64,000 nt of DNA. It comes from Hormiphora californensis. Taxonomy: Eukaryota; Ctenophora; Tentaculata; Cydippida; Pleurobrachiidae. The notes beneath the pieces are model-generated. The model was not told the origin of the DNA. It ran no database searches and worked only from the letters and a program-made list of their open reading frames with translations. Numbering within the stretch: position 1 is the first letter of the stretch; each line of letters opens with the position of its first letter. Where the stretch lies: the NCBI GenBank assembly GCA_020137815.1, contig CM035356.1, positions 7,561,211 through 7,625,210 of the forward strand, read 5' to 3'. The translations under genes were made by a program, and so were the position numbers. Below are positions 1 through 12,038 of the stretch, in pieces.

Positions 1-3000
1 GGCCCAGCAAGTTCCAATAAATACCGATTCATATCTCTAGACTCTAACCTCGGAAGGAGACAAATTGTGGAGTTTAGCTGAGTCAGGTTTTATTTGGCTG
101 ATTTTTACCAGGCTATCCACCATCAGGTATCCCTTCCTTAGTTCCTCTACTGCAGGGTGATTGGGCAGGGTGTGAATGGGTGATTAGCAGGGTGAATAGG
201 TGGTTAGCAGGTGGTCGTTAGCACTAAGAACTAAGAAGGGGGGGGGGGTGATTAGCAGTTCTTGGACTGATTACATAGAGCAGGGTGAGTAGACGCGGAC
301 GTGTGTAAAAAAGTAGAATATGTTACATGAGCTCACAATGTACTTGAATCTACCTTCACATGGATCACACTCTTTATGTGGTATGATCCACACAATAGTG
401 TACCTGACAGCATACCAGGTACTTAGAAGATGAGAAAGAAGTGTACCTGTAACGAGGCTAAGTTTGGTTGTTGATTTCTTAGATCTCTCATCTCCACTCC
501 GGGGGCGCTTAGGGGACGCGTTAACTGCAACTCTGATATCAGAAAACTGCATTGGCTCCAATATCCACGCCTGATCAACATTTGGTTAGGTCAGGAAGGC
601 CCGTCAGGAATTAAATCATGAAATATAATTAACTTAACTATAGCTGTTGGTAAAGTTCTAGTACTAACTACCCCCAGTCCCCAAAAATACTGAAGCAGTA
701 ACAACCTCTCTATAAAATGTGTACAACGGGGCTAAAATCTTCCACAGTGTAAAAGGGGTATGAAATCTTCTGGCACTCAATCTCATCAGCTTCTAGGAGA
801 TTCTTCTCCCCCTTGATAGTGGTATAGGCAGTACTGGCAAGACTTGCAAGATGGGAACAACACTGGTAAACTTGGTTGAAAATAACTCGAGCAAGGCAAC
901 CGAACATTTTGTATTAGAGTTTGAAGTGAGAGAGGTTGATAACGATTTCGTGTTATCTGGGAGTGTCAGATGGTCTTGCAACGTTCAAAACCTACTCCCG
1001 TATCAAAATCACAATTGTTTCGAACCAGTTTGAAAATAAGCCCCATTACTACTGCTATACTAAGCTTGAGCATCTCTTTCTTGGTACAAAAGGGTCTAAC
1101 TGTCACAATGCTAAGATTTTAATGATAACTACCCATTTCCCACACCAACTGCCAGAATGCTAAGAGTATATAACAACTCACATCCTGTGCTCGAAGGAGC
1201 TGTAGACAACTGATAGCGGAGAGATAACAGTGTAGTTGGTGCTGGAGAGACTCCGGGCCTGGTAGCTCACAGTGAAGACGTAGAGCATGCTCATAGGCAG
1301 CTGCTGCTGCATGCTGGTACATCTGAGAGGAGGGGGGATTATATCTTTATTGATAGACATTGTGTTCATATTAAATCAGAATAAAATATATTGGAAATTC
1401 AGTTTCACACTTCAAAATACCCAAAGTCCTGGCCCTGATCTGCCGACCCCTCAATGAAATAAAATGCAGTGTGAGCTACGCAACCCAAACCTATTTACCT
1501 TGTTCTATATAATTACACAAACCCCTACTACAATAAGTAGTATGGTCTCACTACTACTAGTATCCCTACCTTGTTCTTAACGTGGAAGGCGAACAGCAAG
1601 TTGTAATAATTCTTCTGGCTGACGGTCCGGAGGTCGGAGTTGCGGGCTTTGAACTCAATAACAGAGACCAGTTCGGATTGGAACCCATGATAGGGGTAGT
1701 TAACCAGCCGCTTAGCGTGCCCTGATTCTACCAGTACCACCACGAACCTAGAGGGTACGGTGTAGTAGTATGTAATGGGAGGAAATACAGAGAATATAAT
1801 ATGTCATGTTTAACTCGATCAATTAACTAAACAACTTGATTTTCTTCATGGATCTATCCAGTTTTAAATTAGAAGTACAATGAAGGAATTAATGCAATAT
1901 CGTCTAATTCTTTAATGGTAACCAATTGGTAAAGGAAATTCAGGGTCAGTAAAATTACTATAGTTCAGTAACATAAAGTCAATCTTGTAAATCTTGTAAA
2001 ACCCTTCAACTAATTCAGCTGGCAATGTGCCAAGGAACTCCCTGGCCTTGACAACCGAACTCTCTTGCCTAGGGTCAGTTGATTTGTCGTAAGCCCCAGC
2101 CAGGACATCATGATCAATACCCAGTTCAGTAAACAGTGGTCCTGCCATTTGACCAGCGAGCTCCAATGGTATCACGTGATCGTATCGAATCAGGTTTGGT
2201 GAGATGTACTTCCATTGGTGCGTGAAATGTTTCTCATTTATCCCTCCTTTCCGAACTACATATGTCATGTATTCCTCAAAAGTCGGGGTATCTTCATCCG
2301 AAATCTGTGTCCCTTTACCCCTCACCCTGTTAATTATTATCCTTCCTATGTAATCCAGTGCCCAACCCTTGGTTTCAGCACTTAGCTTCTGCCTGTAAGC
2401 AGAGACAGCTCGCACCCAAGGGTTTCTCAGAATGAGAACACTCCTGGCAGATTTGATCCGTTCATCGAATGTTGTGTTCCAGCTCCTCCTATACTGAGGC
2501 ATTCGGTACGGGTGGGACACCATATCATGAATCCACTCTGGGTCCCGTGCTATGATCCTTTCCTGTTTTGCACCAATAATCCCCTCCGCCCGTAACATAG
2601 CAATCTTCCAATTTGTACATCCGTTCTTGGGGATGGCCGTGAAGAACACGTTGACACGTGGGCAGTAGTAGGTTTGAGGCTGGACCACAGCAGTGTAGTT
2701 GGAGGGTGGGGTATAGTCACTGTTTAGTGCTGCGTACGCTCTGTCCATCTGTAGAGCGATCCATTTTTGACTAGGTATAGGGATCACATCACTGGGTACG
2801 GCCACGGGGAGGTCATTAATGGGTACGGGAAGTTGTTCACCGGTGAATGTTTCTTGTTCATGGCTGGGGATGTCACTACTGGGCTGTTCTTGTTGTTGAG
2901 CGCCCACTTCCAATCTTCGGCTGCTGCTGTTATCACCACTGGGTGTTTCTTGTTCATAGCTGGGCTCCCCGGTTGGGCGAACAGTTCCAGTCGGTACTTC

Positions 3001-6000
3001 AGTGGCTTCCGTAAAGAAATCAGCTGAGTCACGATGTTGGAATGACTCTGTTTTGTCCCGTGTCACAGCTCCAGATCCAACTAGCTGGTCAGGATCACTT
3101 CTTAGGTTAAAAAGCAAAATAAGAAGAGTACAAGTGGTCAGTAGGCAAACACAGCGTCGTTTTGATATCAACATTGCATTACAGGGTGTAAAAGAAAATG
3201 TACTTTAGGGTCTACCAAGTGAACATCATGAAATAGTGTGCAATAATTATGCAACCACCCATTCACCACACTAAATGCTTGGCCTTAGGTTCAAAGGAAG
3301 AGCGGTTATTTTGATCTACTGAACCCTCACAGAGCGTGCTCTGTTCAAAGGAACAGGCTAGGCTACAGCAGCTATTGGCTGACTTGTGCAGCCTCCGAAA
3401 CAACAAATAATGGCAATAATTATGTCGAAACTAAATGTACCTCAACAAATACGGTGCGATAACTAAATGAACCTCAACAATGACGTCATATGTACCTCTT
3501 TAAACAGGCATGTTTCTGTGAGGAACACGGGTTGTCCCCCATCGCTCGGTAAGCAGTATCATACTCCCCAGCCTCCAGAGCATGTTTGAATGCAAGAGAA
3601 AAGAGGAGAGGGTGGTGGGTGCTATCAGTGAATTGGGTTGCCTCAGTTGCAAGGGATACTATAGAGGTATGGAGAGAGGATCGTTCCAGCATGGTGATAC
3701 ATTTGAGAATGTATTGGAGGGAGAGGGTCACCTTCGGGTCTGGTGTACCTGAGGGAGGTAGATCTGTTATATTTGGCTGTTAGGGTGTGTGGGGTTGAAC
3801 CCCTTGTAGTTGGGGTGTGCAGTGGGTCTGAGAAAATATTATTCGAAAACAAAGCTTGTAAAAATTATCCTTGAAATGGTTTACGAAGGAGCAGTTGGTT
3901 GCCTTACCAACAAATATTTTGAGTAGCTCGCTAGACAAATCAATAGTTTTTGCCACACTTATAAACATCCCCACCGCAGTTGGGTGGTCTCCCGTTGCTG
4001 CGTACGCCTGGGCTGCGAGATGTGTCAGAGCCGGTCGTGTGTCCTCCGCTTTACGGTAGTACTCCTGAGAAATGATACATGTTTCAAATCTATATCCCGT
4101 CTTGTGTACGTATTTGACCCAAAACCATCCGACACATCAAATGATTTGATCTGATGGTTTTATTTACTCTCAGAGAAAACTATACCTTACTCACTGTAAA
4201 TCAGCGAACCTAAAATTAAGAATATGGCCAAAAAATATTCTTAATTTTGTTATTCTTAATTTTAGAGTTCCTTATTTTTCTACAATCTGATGAGGGAAAG
4301 CGTATCATGGAGAGTGGCTAGAGAGCATCTGGCATCATTGATGCGTTGAAGTCTGAAGAGTGCACGTAGTGACAGTGTTGTAAATGATTTAGTTGACCCC
4401 TTTGCTTCAATGGCAATTTGAAACAAGTATAGATTGTATTTTAGCCTTTTTATCCAAATTTTGGTCATATTCTTCGCTAGAAAATTTATTCTTAATTATG
4501 TTATTCTTAATTTTAGAAGCGATAATTAACGGTTCGCTGATTTACAGTGAGTAAGGTATGCAACAGATAAGGAATATTACCTTGAGAAGTTCAAAGTACT
4601 GTGAAGTCAGTAGGAACTGTGGTAAATCCAACATCTCATTTCCAGGGTAGAGCGACCTAATCAGGTCCATAACCAAACTGCCAACATCCCCTAAAGACTC
4701 ATACTGAACCCCTGGTTGTCTACAGGCCAGGAAATGATGGAGGATGGTTGCGGGTTTATCTTCCTCTCCTCCATCCTCTCCAATGGTTAGACCCCCAAAC
4801 TGGTCGGTATCTGTCTGACTGTTATCCCCACTGACAGAAGAAGATAAGATCCATTGGAGGAGCCGGAACCGATCCAGAATGGTTCTACACTCAGGCAGGA
4901 GAGTCCGTCTGATGAATATCTGTTCAGCCTGACTAATGCCGTGGTGTTCATTTTCAATGTATACCAGACACACTAGAAGGACGGCAAAGGTCTTGTGTCC
5001 GTCAAATACACCCGTGTCTACAGCCCGGATTAGACACTCGCTACCTGTAGAAGTAGAAATGTGATTGGAAAGTGTCGTGGGCTTAGGATTGTCAATTTGA
5101 TAAATTTACCAGTTTCGGTGGTCTATTTCATCAGCTCAGTTTACCAACTAATAACTAAGCGAACAGTAAATAAACCTACCGCTAGCACTTCTAAAGAGGG
5201 TGGGAGATTGAGAGGGGGCCAGGGTATTATCATCACAATCACTCCTAATACTGTTAATTGCAGAGCTCAGGGCTGGGATCAGGTCAGTTGTGTTAAGGAG
5301 GAGTCCCTCCAGTAAGGCAGATGCTTCTGGTGTTATGTGGTTGTTGAGGAGATCACGTGACACGCCAATGACGTCATCTGTACAACTCTGAGGGGAACCA
5401 TGAGTGAGGGGTCAGAGAAAGAAAGAGAAACAGAAAAAATAGAAGAAACTCAGGAAAAAATCGAGGAACCAGGGTCCAGGACCTGCTACAAACCGGGGGA
5501 ACTATTTTACAAACCTGCAGGTACTCCCACGCATCACCAGGAATCAACTCCGTAAGTTTCACCATTACCTCCCCCAACCCTTCGCTCTTGCTGAGGAAGT
5601 AATCCGAGCTGTTTGGGAGGAGTAACACCACATCACCACCCATCACCAAGACACCATCAGATATTGAGAGTGGGGTGGAGTGAACCAGATGGAATGTCTC
5701 ACATTCCTTGTGCAGGGAAAGCAGGGAATCCTCCAGATCTCCCATTCCTTCGTGTGTTTTTATGAAGGAGCACAGTAACTCCTCTATCGTTCCCTCGTCT
5801 GTGTCCTGCCCTAGTTTGTCAAGGGCAGTGCAAATTGTCGCCTCGGTAAACTCAGAGAGACAGAAATCTGTGAATCCCTCGGGGTCAGAGAAGAGGACAT
5901 CATCAATCTCGGATGGTTCAATGAGTTGGGCCTCCTCCCACTGACCCTCTTCTGAGTCTGAGCCAACAAAGTCAAGTGATAGAACCCTGGGGGGGGAGGG

Positions 6001-8139
6001 AAATATTGAATAAAAGCGAAAACTAAAGTGTAAAATACAGATTTATTATTTCTTTGTGAAGTCAAAACAACAAAACTTTCCCTAAGTTTAACTTGCTACT
6101 TTTTATCCTCTCTTACCGTGGTGTCCCGGCCTCATCGTGAAGTGCTAGGATCCGGTTGGATGTCAGAGAGAAGTGCTTCAGAGGTACATCCCATCCGGAG
6201 CAATAAAACAGAACTGTCATTGACAGTGCAGCCCCCTCCATGAAGGAAACTGAAATGAGGTCAAAAGTTAAGAATTCAAGTTCAAATTCAGGAGAGGTCA
6301 TTGAAAAGAGTTAAAGAGTTAGAGAAGTCAGGACTCAGGAGCTGGCTGAGAGAGGTCATTGAAAATAGTTCGAGTTCGGGTTCAAGAGAAATACTAACTT
6401 AGTATACATACTAACTTAGTAACAAGTTGTGTTGTCTGTTCTTAGTATTACTAAGAACAGACAACACAACTTGTTTACCCGAGAATGCACCTAAATCTCT
6501 CCATCGTTAACTTACCCGAGTAAATTCGGAAGATATTAGAGTCAGTAAGGGAGAGATGTAGTCCCACAAGCGGGGGAGAGGTGGCACTGGCAGGTTTGTA
6601 TGTCAGTAAGTTCGTTCCATCAGGTTTTTGAGGTGAGGTACAGTGAATTGCCTCAATGTTTATGCACTCCTTTTTAGTAACCTGACCAGACACGTAGTTT
6701 TGTATCTCTAAAACGAGGGAGAGAGTGAGTTTAGTTAATTTAGTTCTCCTGAGAGTGAGTTTATTTTGTTGCCTGAAAGGGACAAAAAGTCAAAAAATTC
6801 AAATCCTCAACGATTGAAAACTAACTTGGTTAGAGAGAACAGGGACATGTCATGTGAAACTAACTTGGTTAGAGAGAAAAGGAACATGTCTGGACCGATT
6901 TGAGCCATGATAAGTGAGAGGGGAGCGGTATCAGATTCTACCATCATAGACCTCCTACTGACACCTGACCATAGCCGCTGCATCACCGACCATTGGTGGA
7001 GGTCCGTCTGAAGGTAGAACATGTGTGTAATATGAGCTGGATCTAGTTGCAACTCCTTGAGGAGATTTGGTCTATTATATGGATCAGACTCTGAGCAAGA
7101 GTTAGGGGTTGCTATAATACCATAGTTACCAGAGGGGATTGCCATAGTTACCTGTAGAACGTCAGTATCAACACCAGGAGGGGGAAGAGTTACCAGTCTC
7201 AGATCACTAGATGGATAGGAGAAAGCGAATACTGCAGCCCCAACTTGTGAAAGAGCGGCAGTAGCCAGGGATGGAGCTACGTCGTGAGGGATGTAGGAGA
7301 AGTAGTGCTTCCGTTGGAGTACTGTCGTATCTACCGAACTGTGAAAGTATAGTTGTTAGTAAAAACTCGCTATATATAAATATACAAATATATTTGTAAC
7401 AACTTATTACAAATTTAACCAGTTGGAACTTGGAGAATATTTGATGAAATATTTCTAAAAACTTACTCAAAAACGCTGACAGCAGTTTTACTGAACCCGT
7501 TCACGTCTTGGGTGGATGGGTGCGAACAGATAATCCGGTGCACGGAGGCAGTAGTAGCAATGAGAATGCTGACAGTCAAACTCTCTTCAACGATTGTAAC
7601 CTGCAAAACAAACACAAAATATTGTCACTGGGAAACAAATAGTGTAACTGGGAATTGGGGAACGGTGTAGTCTGAGGGATTTCATTCCGAAACTTACAGG
7701 AGATAGGACCTCCCACACACGGAATGTGTCTACTTACAGGAGATAGGACGGCAGTATTGGGGAAGTAGAGCCGAAGTCCGTTCCCAGTGAGATTGAGGTG
7801 AAGAGACAGTTCAGATAACTCAATGGTATCATCCCTGACACGCCAAACTATCCAACGGTCTTTACAAAGCGGGTGATCAGATGCAAACCTGAACAGAAGT
7901 ATTGGATTTAGAGTTCATACAATAAATTGAAACAACTTATTACCCAAATCTTGGATTGGGATACTGGCGTACACTGTACAAATGATACTCCTAACTCCAG
8001 TTCACAGTTACCTAAAAGCGCCTCCATCACGACCAAATGCTCTGATTGGTGGTGTATCTTTATCACTGAGAAAGTTGTACCCAACCTCAACCCACTCCTT
8101 TACAAAATCTCGGAGAACACGGTCTCCTTGGAGCAACAT
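1..8139 (-). CDS. NUP160: Nucleoporin Nup160 (partial, runs off left edge)
   Basis: Scaffold nucleoporin of the Y-shaped (Nup107-160) nuclear pore subcomplex. Exons read on the minus strand: 8012-8139 (start ATG 8139), 7738-7888, 7467-7600, about 6822/6861-7338, 6516 to about 6705, 6117-6249, 5515-5986, 5180-5387, 4581-5044, 3885-4064, 3496-3731, 1570-1747, 1182-1322, 447-570 and probably 1-43. Phases agree at the junctions I checked, apart from the uncertain end near 6.8 kb. Family-like stretches include SVMQRLWSG followed by PLSLIMAQ, SLAFKHALEAGEYDTAYRAM, NYYNLLFAFHVKNK, and AWILEP...NASPKRPRSGDE, which matches the vertebrate YAWIVQP...ASPKRNHDGE region. The N-terminal part is the beta-propeller half and the later exons the helical half. 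The extreme C-terminus is missing. A sulfotransferase gene lies inside the intron 1748-3495. The donor of the fourth exon is ambiguous because its end is duplicated. Confidence 0.9.
1912..3174 (-). CDS. Golgi carbohydrate sulfotransferase (HNK-1ST/CHST8-14 family), intronless
   Basis: A single 420-aa reading frame. Residues about 8-24 form a hydrophobic signal anchor after a basic start (type II Golgi topology), followed by a Ser/Pro/Glu-rich stem to about residue 130. The 5'-phosphosulfate-binding loop is IPKNGCTNWK at residues 181-190. The 3'-phosphate-binding motif is RNPWVRAVSAYR, starting at R250. N-x-S/T sites occur in the stem and the catalytic domain. The family transfers sulfate from PAPS to glycan hydroxyls, for example on GalNAc or glucuronate; the acceptor cannot be told from sequence. 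The gene lies wholly inside an intron of Nup160 on the same strand. Lack of introns among intron-rich neighbours suggests a retrocopy or an ancestral single-exon gene, but I see no poly(A) remnant. Confidence 0.9.
   Translation of the reverse strand: MLISKRRCVCLLTTCTLLILLFNLRSDPDQLVGSGAVTRDKTESFQHRDSADFFTEATEVPTGTVRPTGEPSYEQETPSGDNSSSRRLEVGAQQQEQPSSDIPSHEQETFTGEQLPVPINDLPVAVPSDVIPIPSQKWIALQMDRAYAALNSDYTPPSNYTAVVQPQTYYCPRVNVFFTAIPKNGCTNWKIAMLRAEGIIGAKQERIIARDPEWIHDMVSHPYRMPQYRRSWNTTFDERIKSARSVLILRNPWVRAVSAYRQKLSAETKGWALDYIGRIIINRVRGKGTQISDEDTPTFEEYMTYVVRKGGINEKHFTHQWKYISPNLIRYDHVIPLELAGQMAGPLFTELGIDHDVLAGAYDKSTDPRQESSVVKAREFLGTLPAELVEGFYKIYKIDFMLLNYSNFTDPEFPLPIGYH
4183..4558. mobile_element. 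376-bp MITE in a Nup160 intron
   Basis: Nearly perfect terminal inverted repeats of about 28 bp (4183-4210 against 4531-4558, outer sequence TACCTTACTCACTGTAAATC). The interior is AT-rich, non-coding, and repeats the motif TATTCTTAATTTTAG. It sits between the exons at 4581-5044 and 3885-4064. The short length, inverted termini and absence of an ORF fit a non-autonomous DNA transposon. The superfamily is not clear. Confidence 0.75.
6421..6475. repeat. Perfect 26-bp inverted repeat (3-base loop)
   Basis: Positions 6421-6446 and 6450-6475 are exact reverse complements separated by three bases, inside the Nup160 intron 6250-6515. The transcript would form a tight stem. No coding content. Confidence 0.85.
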
Positions 8140-8497
8140 CAGCTGGGCTATTATAACAGAGTGGGGAGGTTAGTCTTTTGGGGGTGCGGCCAAAATTATT
8201 TATCGAAAATTCTCGCACTGATCAAACTTGTCCAGCCAGGCTCGGAATAATTAAAAAGTTGTGAATCATCATTTTCTTTTGTAACTAAACACCCATGTTA
8301 GAGCGAGAATTGTCGAGAGAACATGTGCATGTTATGAGTTATCTCTCTTCCAGAAGAAGAGCCTCGGTGTAATCGAAATTTATTGTTCCATTTGTAATTT
8401 GAAGCCATTGATCACGCTCACGTCTCACTGTTCATTTTTTTTTTCAAATCTCCACCATATATCAAGTGGTTAACTTCTCCAACTATCGTGATCAGGA
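8140..8497. promoter_or_regulatory. Divergent intergenic region Nup160 / GH31
   Basis: The Nup160 start (8139, minus) and the glucosidase start (8498, plus) are 358 bases apart and point away from each other. This interval must hold both 5' ends unless upstream non-coding exons exist. I see no clear TATA box or initiator. It includes an AT-rich stretch with a T-run near 8435. Confidence 0.4.
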
Positions 8498-11400
8498 ATG
8501 TTGCGAGAGTTTTGTGCTGGACTAACTGCCCCCGCTCGTCGGAGATGTGTTATTATTGGAGCCGTCACCACTGGGGTGGCCCTCTTTGTCGTAGTCTCTG
8601 TCATTGTAATTGTGAGCGGAAAAGAAAACGAGGTAGGTCGTAAATGGTTTTGTCAAAAACATTTTATCGTCATAATATGTCTATTCAAATCAAAACAAGA
8701 GTATTAATGAAAGACATTTGTTTCTCTAGCGAACTAGAGACTGGTGAGTGGTGATCTAGAAAAACAATTGTCTATCATTAAAACTTGTGATTTGATTTGC
8801 TATTTCATTGTCGACGGTCGAGTAATATGCCTTATATGCAGTTACTGCATGTGACAAATCATGTTAATTGGGAATTACCAACGTCCAATTTGTCAGGAAC
8901 GCACAGAGGCAAGTGTTTGGAAATGTGTTATAGCGGGTGACAGTCCTTCCAAGGTCAGTACCTATTCAGTTCAGGTATTCATTAATAGTGTTGAAGATAT
9001 TATAGTGTTGAAGATATTATAGTGTTGAAGTCTTCAACGCGAAGATAGTATTGAAGATATAATTATATATTTTTTCTTCTGTCTCAGGAGTCCTGCGAAA
9101 AGATCGGATGTGTTTTGTCTGAAGGAGAATGCTATTTCCCACGAAACTCCACAAAGTTAGGCTACAAAACTACTTCTGTCCTGCACGACGGGTCGCTTAT
9201 CTTGTCTTGGACTGGTCCTCTCATTCACCCCACAGTCATTCCAGAGCTATTGGTGCAAGTGGAGACGATATCCAATGAAATATCTCGAGTTGTAATAAAG
9301 AATGCGAAACGGGATCGTTATGAGATACCGATACCACTAAAAAGGGACACCTGGTCTAGAATTGATCCAGATTTAGCTGTCGAAACATCAGGTGTCGGGG
9401 AAATGTTTTGGATGACTGTAACCCGTAAATCTACCAACACCACTCTGTTTGACACCCGGGACACAGTTCTGGTTTTCATGGATCAGTTCTTAGAGATAAC
9501 GTCCAAACTGCCATCCAACAGGCTGTACGGGTTCGCAGAGCGGGGGGCTCCATTTAGAAGAAGTATGGACAACATCACTATGCCTCTTTTTGCTCACGAC
9601 AACTTTCCCTCGCCTATAGGACAAGATATTAATCTGTACAGTTCTCAACCATTCTACATGATGGCTGAGGATGACGGGAGTGCTCACGGTGTCCTGATTT
9701 ACAATAGCAACGCCATGGAGGCCCACTTGAAACCCATCCCATCCGTTACAGTTCGTGCAATGGGTGGAATATTGGATCTCTACTTTCTAGCCGGACCCTC
9801 GCCAATAGTAGTTACAGAGCAACTAACCGAGTTGATAGGAAAACCATTCCTCCCGCCCTACTGGAGTTTGGGATTCCATCTTTGTCGCTATGGTTACAAA
9901 AACCTAACTGAGACACGTGAGACGTTCCTGAGAAACTGGGACCGACATCTACCGATGGATGTACAATGGCAGGACATTGACTACATGGACAAGAAGTTGA
10001 TTTTCACTATTGACCCTGAGAATTACAAAGGTCTGGGAGAGTTTGTGAGGAAGGAGGTTCAGACCAAGGGTGTTCACTATGTCATTATTGTGGACCCTGC
10101 GGTAGGGCGTACAGAAGGGTTTGGTGTTTTTGAGAGGGGTAAACTGAAGGACGTCTACATCAAGACTTCAAAAGGAGAGGACTTGGTTGGGAAGGTCTGG
10201 CCAGGTCCAACTGTTTTTCCTGACTTTACTAACCCAACTACCGCTGGTTGGTGGAAAGATGAAATGATCGAGTTTCATGAAACTCTACCCTTCGATGGGA
10301 TATGGTTGGATATGAATGAACCCGCTAATTTTGATGAGAACGGCACACACGGCTCGATCCATGGGTGTGAGGACAATGTAGTAAACCATCCCCCGTACAA
10401 ACCATGCACATCCGGGCCCACACTCTACTACAAAACGATCTGCCTAGATGCAAAACAGAAGTGGGGCATTCAGCGGGACTTACACAACATTTACGGCCTT
10501 ACTGAGACCATTGCCACACATGGAGCACTCGTGGAGTTGTTCCCGGAAAAGCGGCCGTTCATTATCAGCAGATCAACCTTCCCTGGATCGGGTCAGTACG
10601 GTGGACACTGGTTGGGTGACAACGAGAGCTCCTGGAAGCATCTCCGACAATCAATAATGGGCATCCTAGATTTCAATCTGGTGGGGATTCCCATGACGGG
10701 TGCAGATATCGGAGGGTTTATGGGGGAACCCACAGAGGAGTTGGCGATAAGGTGGCACCAGTTGGGAGCGTGGTACCCGTTCTGCCGAAACCACAACATG
10801 ATCGGATCAGCCGACCAAGATCCGGGTGTCTATGGGGAGGAGGTGTTTTGGAAGATAAAAAGGGCTCTGGAGATACGATATGATTTGCTTCCCTACTGGT
10901 ACACACAATTCAAACTGACTCACCAAAAAGGAACCCCTATCATCAGAGCGACATTCCAAAATTATCCGAATGATAAAACTGCAGCTGCAGAAAACTTCGA
11001 TGAAGACTACACCCAGTTTTTGGTTGGTGACTCCATCCTGGTAGCTCCTGTTGTTACAAAGGGAGATGAGGAGGTTAGGGTGTATCTTCCTGCTGTAGAT
11101 GACTGGTTTATTCATAGGAACGATACTTACACACTAGTTGGGAATGGTTTACAGCTGATACCGGCACCGTTAGAGGAGCTGCCTTATTTTGTGAAAGCAG
11201 GGACTGTCCTTTTTCTTCAAAAGAAAGGCCAGACAACAGTGGACAGGAGAAAAAGCGACTTGGAGTTACACGTTCTTCTCAATGCGGATAAGGAGGCAAC
11301 TGGATTTATGTATTTGGACGACGGGGAGACCATGGACACGGCGTACCACACAATTCGGGCCACCTTATCTCGGCGATCTTTGAAGTTAGAAACTTTCTCT

Positions 11401-11592
11401 TTCGGCAAAAGTGCTGGTAACATTAGTTTGCCAAAGGTTAGCAAAGTAGAAGTTGCTAACGTGGACCCTGATACGATTGAAAGTGAAGTTGTTTGTGGTT
11501 CGGAGAATATAGCTGTTTCAATAGAAAACGATACATTGATCATTGTGTTCGGCGAGTCAGCTTCACTTGTTGGATTAATCTGTAATTATTGA
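8498..11592 (+). CDS. GH31 alpha-glucosidase with N-terminal membrane anchor and trefoil-like module
   Basis: Three exons, all phase 0: 8498-8632, 8897-8953 and 9088-11592, predicting 898 aa. Exon 1 gives a short basic cytosolic tail and one hydrophobic segment (about residues 17-40), so this is a type II ectoenzyme like the sucrase-isomaltase/maltase group. Exon 2 plus the start of exon 3 make a cysteine-rich P-type (trefoil-like) segment (WKC...SCEKIGC...ECYFP). The GH31 core follows: nucleophile region GIWLDMNEPANF (Asp about 472), acid/base region GHWLGDNESSW (Asp about 575) and substrate-pocket block GAWYPFCRNHN. It should hydrolyse terminal alpha-1,4 (or 1,6) glucosyl bonds at the cell surface or in lysosomes. 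The large last exon is unusual beside intron-rich neighbours. Substrate preference cannot be assigned. Confidence 0.92.
8986..9055. repeat. 17-bp tandem repeat in GH31 intron 2
   Basis: Three to four copies of a unit reading TAGTGTTGAAGATATTA, the last interrupted by a short palindrome (GTTGAAGTCTTCAAC). It lies between the second exon and the acceptor at 9087. Confidence 0.8.
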
Positions 11593-11835
11593 TCGTGGAT
11601 ATTTAGAAATATGACACTTACTCAGTTATCTTAACTATCGAGTCTTGTTTTGAAGTGTGGTTGTTGATTTTTTAGACCTGATTTTTTAGACCTGAGAAAA
11701 GGTCCGAAACTGTGTCTACGTCTAAAAGCCCGAAAAATGGATACCCCGGCCGTGGATTGGGGGATAAAAAGCATGGTATTTACATTTTACAGCGAAAAAT
11801 CAAAAATGGTCAATTACCAGTCAAGAGCCAAAAGC

Positions 11836-11960
11836 ATCCCGGGGATGCCATAAGGAACCATAATAAAGTTCAAGAGCCTCCAAGAGCACCCAAGAGCGCC
11901 CCCGATCGAAGAGAGACCACACCTGAGAGCGCACCACACCCAAAAGAGACCACATCTTTT
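11836..11960 (+). repeat. Left arm of inverted repeat flanking the RT
   Basis: The segment with CATCCCGGGGATGCC followed by an AAGTTCAAGAG motif recurs as its reverse complement at about 14200-14252. It leads into degenerate CAAGAGCGC/ACCACAC minisatellite units shared with 13951-14200. The two arms enclose the reverse transcriptase fragment. Confidence 0.7.
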
Positions 11961-12038
11961 TTGAAAAACCGGGTTGACCGGGCCCATTAATACGGAATAT
12001 AACAATAAGTGTAATCAGTACATAAAGGTTAAAATAAA

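Noticed and set aside
710-907. Minus-strand ORF containing KNLLEADEIECQ
   Set aside because: Looked like a Nup160 exon, but the order conflicts with the well-supported exons at 1182-1322 and 447-570, which splice directly in phase.
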